From: Pseudomonas monsensis
Lineage (GTDB): Bacteria > Pseudomonadota > Gammaproteobacteria > Pseudomonadales > Pseudomonadaceae
Direction of reading: 5' to 3'
Assembly: GCF_014268495.2 (NCBI RefSeq)
Contig: NZ_CP077087.1
Span: 2,049,501-2,113,500, forward strand
DNA length: 64,000 bases
The number at the start of each line of letters is the position of its first letter. Position 1 is the stretch's first letter. The position numbers and the translations under genes were made by a program. Positions 34,574 through 43,159 of this stretch are shown here, piece after piece. The notes under the pieces were generated by a model. That model saw only the letters and a program-made list of their open reading frames with translations. It had not been told where the DNA came from and did not search any database.

Positions 34574-35887
34574 ATGAAAGTTTTGAAAGGTCAGGACATC
34601 CTGGCACTTGGTTTTATGACATTTGCCCTGTTCGTCGGGGCCGGCAACATCATCTTCCCGCCTATCGTCGGTTTGCAGGCCGGGCCTCATGTCTGGATGG
34701 CGGCGCTGGGCTTTCTGGTCACTGCAGTCGGCCTGCCGGTCATCACCGTCGTTGCGCTGGCGAAGGTCGGCGGGGCGATGGACGCACTGAGCAGCCCGAT
34801 CGGCAAGGTCGCTGGCGGCATCCTCGCGGCGGCGTGCTACCTGGCAGTTGGCCCGTTGTTCGCCACGCCGCGTACCGCGACCGTGTCCTTCGAAGTTGGC
34901 CTGGCGCCGCTGACCGGCGAGAGCCCGCTGGCGCTGTTCCTCTACAGCTCGGTGTACTTCCTGCTGGTGTTCTTCATCTCGTTGTATCCGGGCCGTTTGC
35001 TCGACACTGTCGGCCGTTTCCTCGCGCCGTTGAAGATCATTGCACTGGCCGTTCTCGGCATCGCTGCCTTCGCCTTGCCGGCCGGTGATATCGGTCAAGG
35101 CACGCCAGAGTACGTCGCCGCGCCGTTCTCCCAGGGCTTCATCAATGGTTACCTGACCATGGATACCCTGGGTGCGCTGGTATTCGGCATCGTCATCGTG
35201 AATGCCATCCGCTCTCGCGGCGTTGAATCGCCAGCGTTGATCACCCGTTACGCGATCATCGCCGGGCTGATTGCCGGCGTGGGTCTGGCGCTGGTGTATG
35301 TCAGCCTGTTCCGTCTCGGTTCCGGCAGCCACGAAGTGGCTGTTGGCGCCACCAACGGCGCCGCGGTCTTGCACGCTTATGTGCAACATACTTTCGGTTC
35401 GCTGGGCAGCGGTTTCCTCGCCGTACTGATTTCGCTGGCGTGTCTGGTCACGGCGGTCGGTCTGACCTGCGCCTGTGCCGAATACTTCAGCCGTGTGCTG
35501 CCACTGTCCTACAAGACCCTGGTGATCATTCTGGCGGCGTTCTCGCTGTTGGTGTCCAACCTGGGTCTGACCAAGCTGATCGCCTTCTCGATCCCGGTCC
35601 TGACCGCGATCTACCCGCCGTGCATCGTGCTGGTGGCGCTGAGCTTCTGCAAAGACTTCTGGCATGAGCATGGCCGCATCATCGGTCCGGTGATGCTGGT
35701 GTCGTTCGTGTTCGGCATGATCGACGCGCTGAAAGGTGCCGGCCTGGCCGACTGGATGCCGTCGCAACTGTCCCACCTGCCGCTGAGCGAGCAGGGCCTG
35801 GCGTGGCTGGTGCCGTGCGTGATGACCCTGGTGGTCGCGGTGGTTTGCGATCGCCTGCTGGGCAAGCGCAGCGAAGCCGTTGCCTGA
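34574..35887 (+). CDS. brnQ: Branched-chain amino acid carrier (LIVCS family)
   Basis: 437 residues with about 12 transmembrane helices. The N-terminus DILALGFMTFALFVGAGNII and FPPIVGLQAG is characteristic of BrnQ/BraB, sodium-coupled importers of leucine, isoleucine and valine. VGPLFATPRTATVSFEVG is the second signature. The start is set by the conserved N-terminus (MKVLKGQDILALGF), since no good ribosome site precedes it. It is a single gene ended by a hairpin with a T-run. Confidence 0.95.
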   Translation: MKVLKGQDILALGFMTFALFVGAGNIIFPPIVGLQAGPHVWMAALGFLVTAVGLPVITVVALAKVGGAMDALSSPIGKVAGGILAAACYLAVGPLFATPRTATVSFEVGLAPLTGESPLALFLYSSVYFLLVFFISLYPGRLLDTVGRFLAPLKIIALAVLGIAAFALPAGDIGQGTPEYVAAPFSQGFINGYLTMDTLGALVFGIVIVNAIRSRGVESPALITRYAIIAGLIAGVGLALVYVSLFRLGSGSHEVAVGATNGAAVLHAYVQHTFGSLGSGFLAVLISLACLVTAVGLTCACAEYFSRVLPLSYKTLVIILAAFSLLVSNLGLTKLIAFSIPVLTAIYPPCIVLVALSFCKDFWHEHGRIIGPVMLVSFVFGMIDALKGAGLADWMPSQLSHLPLSEQGLAWLVPCVMTLVVAVVCDRLLGKRSEAVA

Positions 35888-35930
35888 CGTTCCCTGACCC
35901 GCCACAAGCGGGGCTTGAACGCTTGAACAG

Positions 35931-35966
35931 AAATGCCTCGTATCAAACGATACGGGGCATTTTTTA
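35931..35966 (+). terminator. Intrinsic terminator after brnQ
   Basis: AAATGCC-T-CGTATC and GATACG-G-GGCATTT form a 13-bp stem with one mismatch and an AAAC loop, followed by TTTTT. Confidence 0.9.
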
Positions 35967-36029
35967 TGTGCGTGAGGCAGTGTCTTTTTCCCTGAGCTAA
36001 CGTCGAAGCACTGCACAGAATTAATGTTG

Positions 36030-36116
36030 GCGTGAGCCTGCTTGCGATCACGCTGTGTCAGTCACCATTGAAGTTGGCTGACAAACCGCTATTGCCAGCA
36101 GGCTCACTGCTACAGG
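36030..36116. repeat. Degenerate REP-like pair (GTGAGCCTGCT type)
   Basis: CGTGAGCCTGCTTGCGATCA and the inverted TATTGCCAGCAGGCTCACTG are recognisable, but the arms have drifted. It is related to the better copy at 53724-53809. Confidence 0.65.
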
Positions 36117-36145
36117 TACCGTGTTCACACTCCACAGGGAATTGC

Positions 36146-36883
36146 ATGTCGTTCATCCAAGCCAACCTGATCCACCTGCTCGCCGCGCTCTGGTTTGTCA
36201 CCTGCTGGGGCGGTTACACCCGCTATGCCAGCTGGAAGGCCCGCGACACCGCATGCCTGGCCAGCGTACTGCACCTGTACCGCGAAGACTGGATGCGCCG
36301 CATGTTGCTACGTGACAACCGCATTGCCGATGCCAGCGTGATCGGCAATCTGGAGCGAAACGCCTCGTTCTTCGCCTCTAGCACCCTGATCATCCTGGCC
36401 GGCATTCTGACCGTGCTGGGCGCGTCGGAGCGGGCGGTGTCCTTGCTGGCGGATATTCCGATGGTGCAACAAGCCTCTCAAGGCATGTCGGAGATCAAGT
36501 TATTGTGCCTGGCGCTGGTGTTCGTCTATGCCTTCTTTACGTTCAGCTGGTGCATGCGCCAATACAACTTTGCCGCTGTACTGGTGGGTTCGGCACCGAT
36601 GATCGGCGAGCGTCAGGTGTCCGAGCAGGAGCGCAAGGCGTTCGCATTACGGGCGGCGCGAGTTATTTCGATGGCGGCCAACCAGTTCAACTTCGGCCTG
36701 CGTTCTTACTATTTCGGCATGAGCATGCTGGCGTGGTTTGTCAGCCCGTGGCTGTTCATGTTGATGAGTGCCGGCGTCGTGCTGGTTTTGTATCGTCGCG
36801 AATTTCATTCCGACGTTCTCGACGTGATGGTCTATACCCCTACTGAGGCGCCGTTGCCCGAAGCGACTAAAGAGGCTGCTTGA
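36146..36883 (+). CDS. DUF599 membrane protein
   Basis: 245 residues with about four membrane helices. The N-terminus NLIHLLAALWFVTCWGGYTRYA and the pattern RRMLLRDNRIADASVIGNLERNASFFAS (core DNRIADASVIGNLERNASFF) identify the DUF599 family, whose function is unknown. The start at 36146 follows AGGGA by 6 bases. The stop shares one base with the next ATG, so it is co-translated with the MAPEG gene. Confidence 0.83.
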   Translation: MSFIQANLIHLLAALWFVTCWGGYTRYASWKARDTACLASVLHLYREDWMRRMLLRDNRIADASVIGNLERNASFFASSTLIILAGILTVLGASERAVSLLADIPMVQQASQGMSEIKLLCLALVFVYAFFTFSWCMRQYNFAAVLVGSAPMIGERQVSEQERKAFALRAARVISMAANQFNFGLRSYYFGMSMLAWFVSPWLFMLMSAGVVLVLYRREFHSDVLDVMVYTPTEAPLPEATKEAA

Positions 36884-37284
36884 TGAGTATTCCGTTCTGG
36901 TGCGTGTTTATCAGTGCCTTGTTGATTTACATCGCCCGCATGCCGGTCGGCAAAGCCATGAAAGAGCAGGGCGGTTACAACAATCACCTGCCGCGCCAGC
37001 AACAGGCGCAACTTACCGGTTACGGTGCACGGGCACTGGCGGCGCATCAGAACAGCATCGAAGCGTTCATCCTGTTTGCCGTCGGCGTGCTGATGGCGCA
37101 CACCACGCAAACCCAGGGATGGTTGATTGATGCCCTGGCGATCATCTTTGTCATCGCGCGGATTCTCTACATCTGGTTGTACCTGGCTGATAAACCGTCC
37201 CTGCGCAGTCTGACGTGGCTGGTCGGCCTCATTTGCTCTTTGTTGCTGATGATTAGTCCGACTTTTAGAACTGTTTTGCTCTAA
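36883..37284 (+). CDS. MAPEG family membrane protein
   Basis: 133 residues with four membrane helices. The pattern RALAAHQNSIEAFILFAVGVLMA (core AAHQNSIEAF) and ARILYIWLYLADKPSLRS (core RILYIWLYLAD) are family marks. MAPEG proteins include microsomal glutathione transferases and eicosanoid enzymes; the role in bacteria is mostly unknown. TTG at 36880 could add one residue, but ATG at 36883 overlapping the previous stop is preferred. Confidence 0.85.
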   Translation: MSIPFWCVFISALLIYIARMPVGKAMKEQGGYNNHLPRQQQAQLTGYGARALAAHQNSIEAFILFAVGVLMAHTTQTQGWLIDALAIIFVIARILYIWLYLADKPSLRSLTWLVGLICSLLLMISPTFRTVLL

Positions 37285-37309
37285 CGCGGATGACCGCTAA
37301 ATCACAGGC

Positions 37310-37343
37310 AAAAGAAAACCCGCACTTGGCGGGTTTTCTTTTT
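37310..37343. terminator. Two-way intrinsic terminator
   Basis: AAAAGAAAACCCGC-ACTTG-GCGGGTTTTCTTTT, a 14-bp stem with A and T tracts on the two sides, serving the convergent MAPEG and lipoprotein genes. Confidence 0.92.
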
Positions 37344-37359
37344 CTGCATCAAGTCGCAG

Positions 37360-37596
37360 TTATTGCTTCTTGGCAGCTTCGTCTTGTGCAGCCTGATTCG
37401 ATTCAGCCTGAGCTTTGGCAGCTTCGGCGTTTTCTTTTGCTGCGTCGTTCACTTTATCCTGAGCTTTGTTCATGTCTTGCTGAGCTTGTTCAGCATGTTG
37501 GTTGGCATCTTGAGCTTTGTCCTCGGATTTTTTATCGCAGGCAGCGAGACCGAGGGAAGCGGTCAACATCAAGGCAATAGCTAAAGTCTTACGCAT
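37360..37596 (-). CDS. Small Ala/Lys/Gln-rich lipoprotein
   Basis: 78 residues. Signal peptide with lipobox LGLAAC (cysteine at residue 20), then a charged stretch rich in Ala, Gln, Lys, Glu and Asn with heptad-like spacing (AEQAQQDMNKAQDKVNDAAK), which suggests a helix or coiled coil. It would be anchored to a membrane and reach into the periplasm. The function is unknown; the pattern recalls small osmotic- or envelope-stress lipoproteins. AAGGAG lies 8 bases before the ATG. Confidence 0.85.
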   Translation of the reverse strand: MRKTLAIALMLTASLGLAACDKKSEDKAQDANQHAEQAQQDMNKAQDKVNDAAKENAEAAKAQAESNQAAQDEAAKKQ

Positions 37597-37754
37597 GGGG
37601 TGTTTCTCCTTATGGAAAATAACTACTGGCCTTAAGAACTCGGTCGTGAGGGTTAAGTTCCTCATTTCTTTCAGATATATAAGTTTGTTTTGCAGCGGAA
37701 CTTTTGCGCTGTTTCCTACTACTGGCAAAAGGCTCCAGCGAGGGTAATTATCCA

Positions 37755-38231
37755 ATGACCGAAAACCCCGTTTTTGAGCGCGCGACACGATTTCTTTCCG
37801 CCTTGCGCCACTGTCAGGTCCTAGGCTTGAAGGTGCACAGCGCCTCCAGCGAAGGGCTCACCGTTATCCTGCCGTACAGCCAGCAAATCGTCGGCAATCC
37901 ACAGACCGGAGTGATTCATGGCGGCGCCATTACCTCGTTGATGGACACGGCTTGTGGCATGTCAACGTTGTGCGTACTGCCGGAGTTTGAAGTCTGCCCG
38001 ACCCTCGATCTGCGTATCGACTACATGCACGCCGCTGAACCGCACAAGGATGTCTACGGTTTCGCCCAATGCTATCGGGTGACCACCGATGTGATCTTCG
38101 CTCGCGGTTTTGCCTATCAGGACGATCCCGACACACCCATTGCCCACGTGGTCGGCACGTTTATGCGCATGGGCAAGGGCATCAAGGGCGCTCAAGGCTT
38201 TGGCGGCAAAATAAAAGGAGAGGGGCAGTGA
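37755..38231 (+). CDS. Hotdog-fold thioesterase (PaaI-like), first of a pair
   Basis: 158 residues. The hotdog signature GVIHGGAITSLMDTACGMST carries the HGG turn and the Asp/catalytic-helix region typical of PaaI-type acyl-CoA thioesterases, followed by LDLRIDYMHAAEP. It should hydrolyse a CoA thioester in the cytoplasm; the substrate is unknown. The ATG at 37755 has only a weak ribosome site (GAGGGTAA, 8 bases before). It overlaps the next hotdog gene by 4 bases (GTGA). Confidence 0.83.
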   Translation: MTENPVFERATRFLSALRHCQVLGLKVHSASSEGLTVILPYSQQIVGNPQTGVIHGGAITSLMDTACGMSTLCVLPEFEVCPTLDLRIDYMHAAEPHKDVYGFAQCYRVTTDVIFARGFAYQDDPDTPIAHVVGTFMRMGKGIKGAQGFGGKIKGEGQ

Positions 38232-38680
38232 GTGATGACCTGAAACAACAGTTGCAAGCCGCTCACGCTCAGGGTGATTACGCACCGTTACTGAAGCTGA
38301 TTCCATATGCCGGCCTGATCGGCATCGAATGCTCGCGGGTCGGCGATGAGCTGCTGTTCAAGCTTCCAGCGAACAAGGACAACATTGGTAACCCTTTACT
38401 GCCGGCGATCCACGGCGGGGTGATTGCCGGGTTCATGGAGCTGGCTGCCGCCCTGCATCTGTTGATCTTCACCGGCGCACCGGGTGTACCGAAGATTATC
38501 GACTTCTCCCTTGATTATCTGCGGGCCGGGCAGTTTCGCGACACCTGGGCCAAGTGTCAGGTCTGCCGCCAGGGGCGACGCGTCGCCAACGTTGCCGTGA
38601 CCGCTTGGCAAAGTACCGAAAGCGAGCCGATTGCCACCGCCCGCGCGCACTTCAAAATCGATGAGCCCTTGAAATCCTGA
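38228..38680 (+). CDS. Hotdog-fold thioesterase (PaaI-like), second of a pair
   Basis: 150 residues with NPLLPAIHGGVIAGFMELAAAL, the same HGG-helix pattern as the preceding gene, then KIIDFSLDYLRAGQ. The start is GTG at 38228, with AGGAGAGGGG just upstream inside the first gene and overlap with its stop. The two proteins are diverged paralogues rather than a fresh duplication, and may form a mixed oligomer (inference). htpG follows 81 bases later. Confidence 0.83.
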   Translation: MSDDLKQQLQAAHAQGDYAPLLKLIPYAGLIGIECSRVGDELLFKLPANKDNIGNPLLPAIHGGVIAGFMELAAALHLLIFTGAPGVPKIIDFSLDYLRAGQFRDTWAKCQVCRQGRRVANVAVTAWQSTESEPIATARAHFKIDEPLKS

Positions 38681-38761
38681 ACGCTGCCCCCAACTCAGTG
38701 AACAACCCGCCGCCGACCATTCGGGTCGCGGCCAATGCCATCTGATTGGAGTTTGATGACC

Positions 38762-40666
38762 ATGAGTGTGGAAACTCAAAAGGAAACCCTGGGCTTCCAG
38801 ACCGAGGTAAAGCAGCTGCTGCACCTCATGATCCATTCGCTGTATTCCAACAAGGAAATCTTCCTTCGCGAATTGATCTCGAACGCCTCTGACGCTGTCG
38901 ACAAGCTGCGCTTCGAAGCCCTGGCCAAGCCTGAGTTGCTCGAAGGTGGCGCTGACTTGAAAATCCGTGTGAGCTTCGACAAGGACGCCAAGACCGTCAC
39001 GCTCGAAGACAACGGTATCGGCATGAACCGTGACGATGTGATCACCCACCTGGGGACCATCGCCAAATCGGGCACCGCCGATTTCATGAAGAATCTCTCG
39101 GGCGATCAGAAGAAGGATTCGCACCTGATCGGCCAGTTCGGTGTCGGTTTCTACTCTGCCTTCATCGTTGCCGACAAAGTTGACGTGTACAGCCGTCGCG
39201 CCGGCACCCCGGCCAGCGAAGGTGTGCACTGGTCGTCAAAAGGCGAGGGCGAGTTCGAAGTCGCCACTGTCGACAAGCCAGAGCGCGGTACCCGCATCGT
39301 CCTGCACCTGAAATCCGGTGAAGACGAGTTCGCTGATGGCTGGCGTCTGCGCAACATCATCAAGAAGTACTCCGATCACATCGCGCTGCCGATCGAGCTG
39401 CCGAAAGAAGTGGCTGCTGCCGAAGGCGAAGAGAAGCCTGAAGTTGAATGGGAAACCGTCAACCGCGCCAGCGCCCTGTGGACCCGTCCGCGCACTGAGG
39501 TGAAGGACGAGGAATACCAGGAGTTCTACAAGCACATTGCCCACGACTTCGAAAACCCGCTGGCCTGGAGCCACAACAAGGTCGAAGGCAAGCTCGAATA
39601 CAGCTCGCTGCTGTACGTGCCGGCCCGTGCACCGTTCGACCTGTACCAGCGTGAAGCGCCGAAAGGCCTGAAGCTGTACGTGCAGCGTGTGTTCGTCATG
39701 GACCAGGCCGAGTCGTTCCTGCCGCTGTACCTGCGCTTCATCAAAGGCGTGGTCGATTCCAACGACCTGTCGCTGAACGTGTCGCGGGAAATCCTGCAGA
39801 AAGACCCGATCATCGACTCGATGAAAACCGCGCTGACCAAGCGCGTACTGGACATGCTGGAAAAATTGGCGAAAAACGAGCCTGAGCAATACAAGGGCTT
39901 CTGGAAGAACTTCGGTCAGGTCATGAAAGAAGGCCCGGCAGAAGATTTCGCCAACAAGGAAAAAATTGCCGGTTTGCTGCGTTTCGCATCGACCAATGGC
40001 GACGACGGCGAGCAGATCGTCGGTCTGGCCGACTACCTGGCCCGCGCCAAGGAAGGTCAGGACAAGATCTACTACCTCACCGGCGAAACCTACGCGCAGG
40101 TCAAGAACAGCCCGCACCTGGAAGTCTTCCGCAAGAAAGGCATCGAAGTGCTGCTGCTGACCGACCGCATCGACGAGTGGCTGATGAGCTACCTCAGCGA
40201 ATTCGACGGCAAGACCTTCGTTGACGTGGCACGTGGTGATCTCGATCTGGGCAACCTGGACTCGGAAGAGGACAAGAAGGCCGCAGAAGAAGTCGCCAAG
40301 TCCAAAGAAGGTCTGGTCGAGCGCCTGAAAACCGCGCTGGGCGATTCCGTTGCCGAGGTTCGCGTGTCCCACCGTCTGACCGACTCGCCAGCCATTCTGG
40401 CCATCGGCGAACAGGACCTGGGCCTGCAAATGCGCCAGATCCTTGAAGCCAGCGGCCAGAAAGTGCCGGATTCGAAGCCGATCTTCGAATTCAATCCGAG
40501 CCACCCGCTGATCGAGAAACTCGACGGCGAGCAGAACGAAGGGCGTTTTGGCGACCTGTCGCACATCCTCTTCGATCAGGCCGCTCTGGCGGCTGGCGAA
40601 AGCTTGAAAGACCCGGCCGCTTACGTGACCCGTCTGAACAAGCTGCTGGTTGAGCTGTCAGCTTAA
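38762..40666 (+). CDS. htpG: Chaperone HtpG (Hsp90)
   Basis: 634 residues, usual for Pseudomonas. The N-terminal GHKL ATPase has ELISNASDAVDKLRF, LEDNGIGMNRDD, and GQFGVGFYSAFIVADKV (core GQFGVGFYSAF); the middle domain contains the catalytic arginine loop (SLNVSREILQ), and the C-terminal domain mediates dimer formation. It assists folding under heat stress. ATG at 38762 (MSVETQKE) gives the standard N-terminus; an ATG two codons upstream is closer to GGAG and cannot be ruled out. A hairpin terminator follows. Confidence 0.98.
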   Translation: MSVETQKETLGFQTEVKQLLHLMIHSLYSNKEIFLRELISNASDAVDKLRFEALAKPELLEGGADLKIRVSFDKDAKTVTLEDNGIGMNRDDVITHLGTIAKSGTADFMKNLSGDQKKDSHLIGQFGVGFYSAFIVADKVDVYSRRAGTPASEGVHWSSKGEGEFEVATVDKPERGTRIVLHLKSGEDEFADGWRLRNIIKKYSDHIALPIELPKEVAAAEGEEKPEVEWETVNRASALWTRPRTEVKDEEYQEFYKHIAHDFENPLAWSHNKVEGKLEYSSLLYVPARAPFDLYQREAPKGLKLYVQRVFVMDQAESFLPLYLRFIKGVVDSNDLSLNVSREILQKDPIIDSMKTALTKRVLDMLEKLAKNEPEQYKGFWKNFGQVMKEGPAEDFANKEKIAGLLRFASTNGDDGEQIVGLADYLARAKEGQDKIYYLTGETYAQVKNSPHLEVFRKKGIEVLLLTDRIDEWLMSYLSEFDGKTFVDVARGDLDLGNLDSEEDKKAAEEVAKSKEGLVERLKTALGDSVAEVRVSHRLTDSPAILAIGEQDLGLQMRQILEASGQKVPDSKPIFEFNPSHPLIEKLDGEQNEGRFGDLSHILFDQAALAAGESLKDPAAYVTRLNKLLVELSA

Positions 40667-40677
40667 TCACGTTGTAG

Positions 40678-40702
40678 AAAAACCCGCTTCGGCGGGTTTT
40701 TT
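40678..40702 (+). terminator. Intrinsic terminator after htpG
   Basis: AAAAACCCGC-TTCG-GCGGG followed by TTTTTT. Confidence 0.92.
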
Positions 40703-40733
40703 CATTCTGGTGTTTAACATTCAGGAGTCAGAA

Positions 40734-41462
40734 ATGAGCCAAGTCACTGTACGTTCTGTGGTCTATCAGCTTGATGGCCAGCCTTTTGAAGGTCGTCTGG
40801 CGTTTGACGCCGAGCACAAGGGCGCACGCCCGGGCCTGTTGATGGCGCCAAACTGGATGGGCGTCAGCGCTGGCGCGGAAGAAATCGCCAAGTCAGTTGC
40901 GGCCAAGGGCTACGTGGTGTTGATTGCCGACGTCTACGGTCAGGCCGTGCGTCCGCAAAACGCGGATCAGGCAGGCGCCGCGATGATGCCGCTGAAGGAC
41001 GACCGCGCACTGCTGCGCAAGCGCATGCAGGCGGCGTTCGAGCAGTTGCAAAAGCAGGGCGAGGCGGCGGTCGATACCTCGAAACTGGCGGTGTTCGGTT
41101 TCTGCTTCGGCGGTTGCTGCGCACTGGATCTGGCGCGCACGGGCGTGCCGGTGAAGGCGGCGGTGTCGTTCCACGGTACGCTGGATTCGCCGAACCCGGC
41201 AGACGCGAAGAACATCAAGGGCTCGGTGCTGGTGCTGCACGGCGCTGCCGATCCGTTGGTGCCGAAAGAGCAATTGCCGGCATTTGAAGACGAGATGAAC
41301 GCAGCGAACGTGGATTGGCAGTTGCTGAGCTATGGCGGTGCGGTGCACTCGTTCACCGATCCGCACGCCAATGTGCCGGGCAAGATGATGTACGACGCAA
41401 AAACCGCCAAGCGCGCGTTCAAGTCGATGCATGATTTGCTGGATGAAGTGTTCAAGGACTGA
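40734..41462 (+). CDS. Dienelactone hydrolase family protein
   Basis: 242 residues of the DLH alpha/beta-hydrolase family (PF01738). A Cys-Asp-His triad is visible: C124 in FGFCFGGCCAL, D173 in HGAADPLVPKEQ and H205 in GGAVHSFTDP. Classical enzymes open dienelactone rings in chlorocatechol breakdown, but no such genes are nearby, so the physiological substrate is unknown. The ATG follows CAGGAG by 6 bases. It is probably its own unit, as the htpG terminator precedes it. Confidence 0.88.
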   Translation: MSQVTVRSVVYQLDGQPFEGRLAFDAEHKGARPGLLMAPNWMGVSAGAEEIAKSVAAKGYVVLIADVYGQAVRPQNADQAGAAMMPLKDDRALLRKRMQAAFEQLQKQGEAAVDTSKLAVFGFCFGGCCALDLARTGVPVKAAVSFHGTLDSPNPADAKNIKGSVLVLHGAADPLVPKEQLPAFEDEMNAANVDWQLLSYGGAVHSFTDPHANVPGKMMYDAKTAKRAFKSMHDLLDEVFKD

Positions 41463-41472
41463 AAAGCGAAAA

Positions 41473-41655
41473 GCCCCTCATCGGAACGCCGCCCGCCTAA
41501 CCTTCTCCCGGAGGTAGAGGGGACTGAATGGGGGATGTTGATGAGTTACCCCGACCTGAAAGTGTGTTGGTGAATCCATAATCGCCAAGACTTTTCAGGT
41601 CGGTGTATGACCCTCACCCCAGCCCTCTTCCTCTGGGAGAGGGCTGGGGTGAGGG
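41473..41655. repeat. Intergenic repeat with conserved hairpin core, copy 1
   Basis: The ends are CCCTCT/GGGAGAGGGCTGGGGTGAGG-type sequences. Inside, CGACCTGAAA (41552-41561) and TTTCAGGTCG (41593-41602) enclose 31 bases containing GGTGAATCCATAATCG (41569-41584). The same layout recurs at 45962-46139. It fills the gap between two convergent genes. Confidence 0.8.
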
Positions 41656-41662
41656 TCAAGGC

Positions 41663-42529
41663 TTAACGCGGCAATTCGATCCGCTCGATTTCTCCCGGCA
41701 CCGTCGGCCAATCCCCGGCCGCCCACTTGCGCCGCGCCTCATCAATCGCCGCCGGATCGCTCGCGACAAAATTCCAGTTGATCCGCCGCGGGCCGTCCAG
41801 CGCCGCGCCACCGAACACCACCGCATGTACATCGCTGTCGGCAAACAGACTCATCTCTTCGCCTGTCGGCAACACCACCAGCGCATGCGGTTCGATCACT
41901 TCACCGTTCAACTGCGCATCACCACTTAACACATACACCGCCCGCTCCTCATGCTCGGCGGGAATCAGCAGCGTGGTCGCGGTTTGCATCTGCACTTCGG
42001 CGTACAGCGTAGGAGAAAGCACCGGCACCGGCGATTCCAGGCAAAAGCCTGACCCGGCAATCATGCGGATCTGTACGCCAAGGTTATCGCTGACCGGCAA
42101 AGTTGCCGCCGGATAGTGGCTGTAGTGCCCCGGACCTTGTTCGTGTTCCTTGGGCGAGGCCAACCAGATCTGCAAGCCGTGCATCGTGAAGCTTTGTTCC
42201 CACAACGCTTCCGGTGTGCGCTCGACGTGTGCGATCGCACTGCCGGCGGTCATCCAGCTGACATCACCGGCCTGGACCACCTGGTCGGAACCAAGGCTGT
42301 CCTTGTGCTGGATCTGCCCTTCGAACAGGTACGTGAGGGTCGACAGACCAATGTGCGGATGCTGTCGGATGTTCATGCCTTTGCCCGTCGGATAAACCGT
42401 TTCAAGCATGTGGTCGAAAAACACGAAAGGCCCGACGCTGCGGCATTTGGCTGACGGCAACGGGCGCAGAATCGGCTGGCCTTCGACGTCTTCGGCGCGC
42501 GGGCGGATGATCAGAGGTTGCGTGTCCAT
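41663..42529 (-). CDS. Pirin family protein
   Basis: 288 residues of the double cupin fold. The N-terminal metal site is visible in MNIRQHPHIGLSTLTYLFEG (two His), the following QHKDSLGS (His) and HVERTPE (His/Glu). The C-terminal pirin domain contains VYVLSGDAQLNGE. Bacterial pirins such as YhhW act as quercetinases in vitro, and others bind regulators or pyruvate dehydrogenase; the role here is unknown. It is 61 bases downstream of the OsmC-like gene, in the same direction, possibly co-transcribed. Confidence 0.9.
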   Translation of the reverse strand: MDTQPLIIRPRAEDVEGQPILRPLPSAKCRSVGPFVFFDHMLETVYPTGKGMNIRQHPHIGLSTLTYLFEGQIQHKDSLGSDQVVQAGDVSWMTAGSAIAHVERTPEALWEQSFTMHGLQIWLASPKEHEQGPGHYSHYPAATLPVSDNLGVQIRMIAGSGFCLESPVPVLSPTLYAEVQMQTATTLLIPAEHEERAVYVLSGDAQLNGEVIEPHALVVLPTGEEMSLFADSDVHAVVFGGAALDGPRRINWNFVASDPAAIDEARRKWAAGDWPTVPGEIERIELPR

Positions 42530-42590
42530 GGTGCATTCCAGGCTGAGCGGGTGATGCCAGAAGCATAACCCGCCGCTGGCAAGAGGGTGA

Positions 42591-43007
42591 TTACTGGCTG
42601 TCGAAGCCCTGTGGGGCGTGGGTTTCGATGGTCACTTCGCTGGTGGTCATCAGCTTGTGGATCGGGCAGCGATCCGCTACGCGCAGCAGCTCCTCACGCT
42701 GGGCATCGGTGAGGACGCCCTTAAGGGTGAGCGTCACGTGCAGCACATATTTGCCTTTCTGCTCTTCGCTGTTGTCGCGTTTGACCTCGACACCGACGCC
42801 GGTCAGCGGGATGTCTTTCTTCTTCGCGTACATCTTCAGGGTCAAGGCTTTGCAGGCACCGAGTGCGGCATCGAAATAATCGTGTGGCTCGGGCGCCGAG
42901 CCTTCGCCACCGGCAGACTTCGGTACGTCGGCAAACAATTCGTGGTCGTCGATCTGTACGGTGTGACGAAAACCTTCGGCGGAGACGGTATTGACGGTAA
43001 CGGTCAT
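42591..43007 (-). CDS. OsmC family peroxiredoxin-like protein (YhfA type)
   Basis: 138 residues. The two cysteines of the OsmC fold are present: C52 in DAALGACKALTLKMYA and C114 in VADRCPIHKLM. Related proteins reduce organic hydroperoxides with these thiols. The start at 43007 (MTVTVNTVS) is supported by GAGGT 7 bases before it; an upstream in-frame ATG would read through the promoter. It may be co-transcribed with the pirin gene. Confidence 0.9.
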   Translation of the reverse strand: MTVTVNTVSAEGFRHTVQIDDHELFADVPKSAGGEGSAPEPHDYFDAALGACKALTLKMYAKKKDIPLTGVGVEVKRDNSEEQKGKYVLHVTLTLKGVLTDAQREELLRVADRCPIHKLMTTSEVTIETHAPQGFDSQ

Positions 43008-43159
43008 GGCAACCTCACTGGCAGTAGGAAAAGTCATTCGATCAAAAAAGACCTTGCAGTTATAGAGCATTCCTACAGAGGCGCGTTCCACTTTCCTGCA
43101 GGATGAACCCTTGTCGCCGGCTCGGGGTCTAGGCTATGTCTACCTGCCGGAGATTACTT

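Noticed and set aside
34468..35088. Open frame beginning MQRAKRVSLIRTDSISL before and across brnQ, a possible leader peptide
   Set aside because: It runs 170 codons out of frame into brnQ with Arg-rich low-quality sequence, and is not rich in Leu/Ile/Val runs as a classical attenuator would be.
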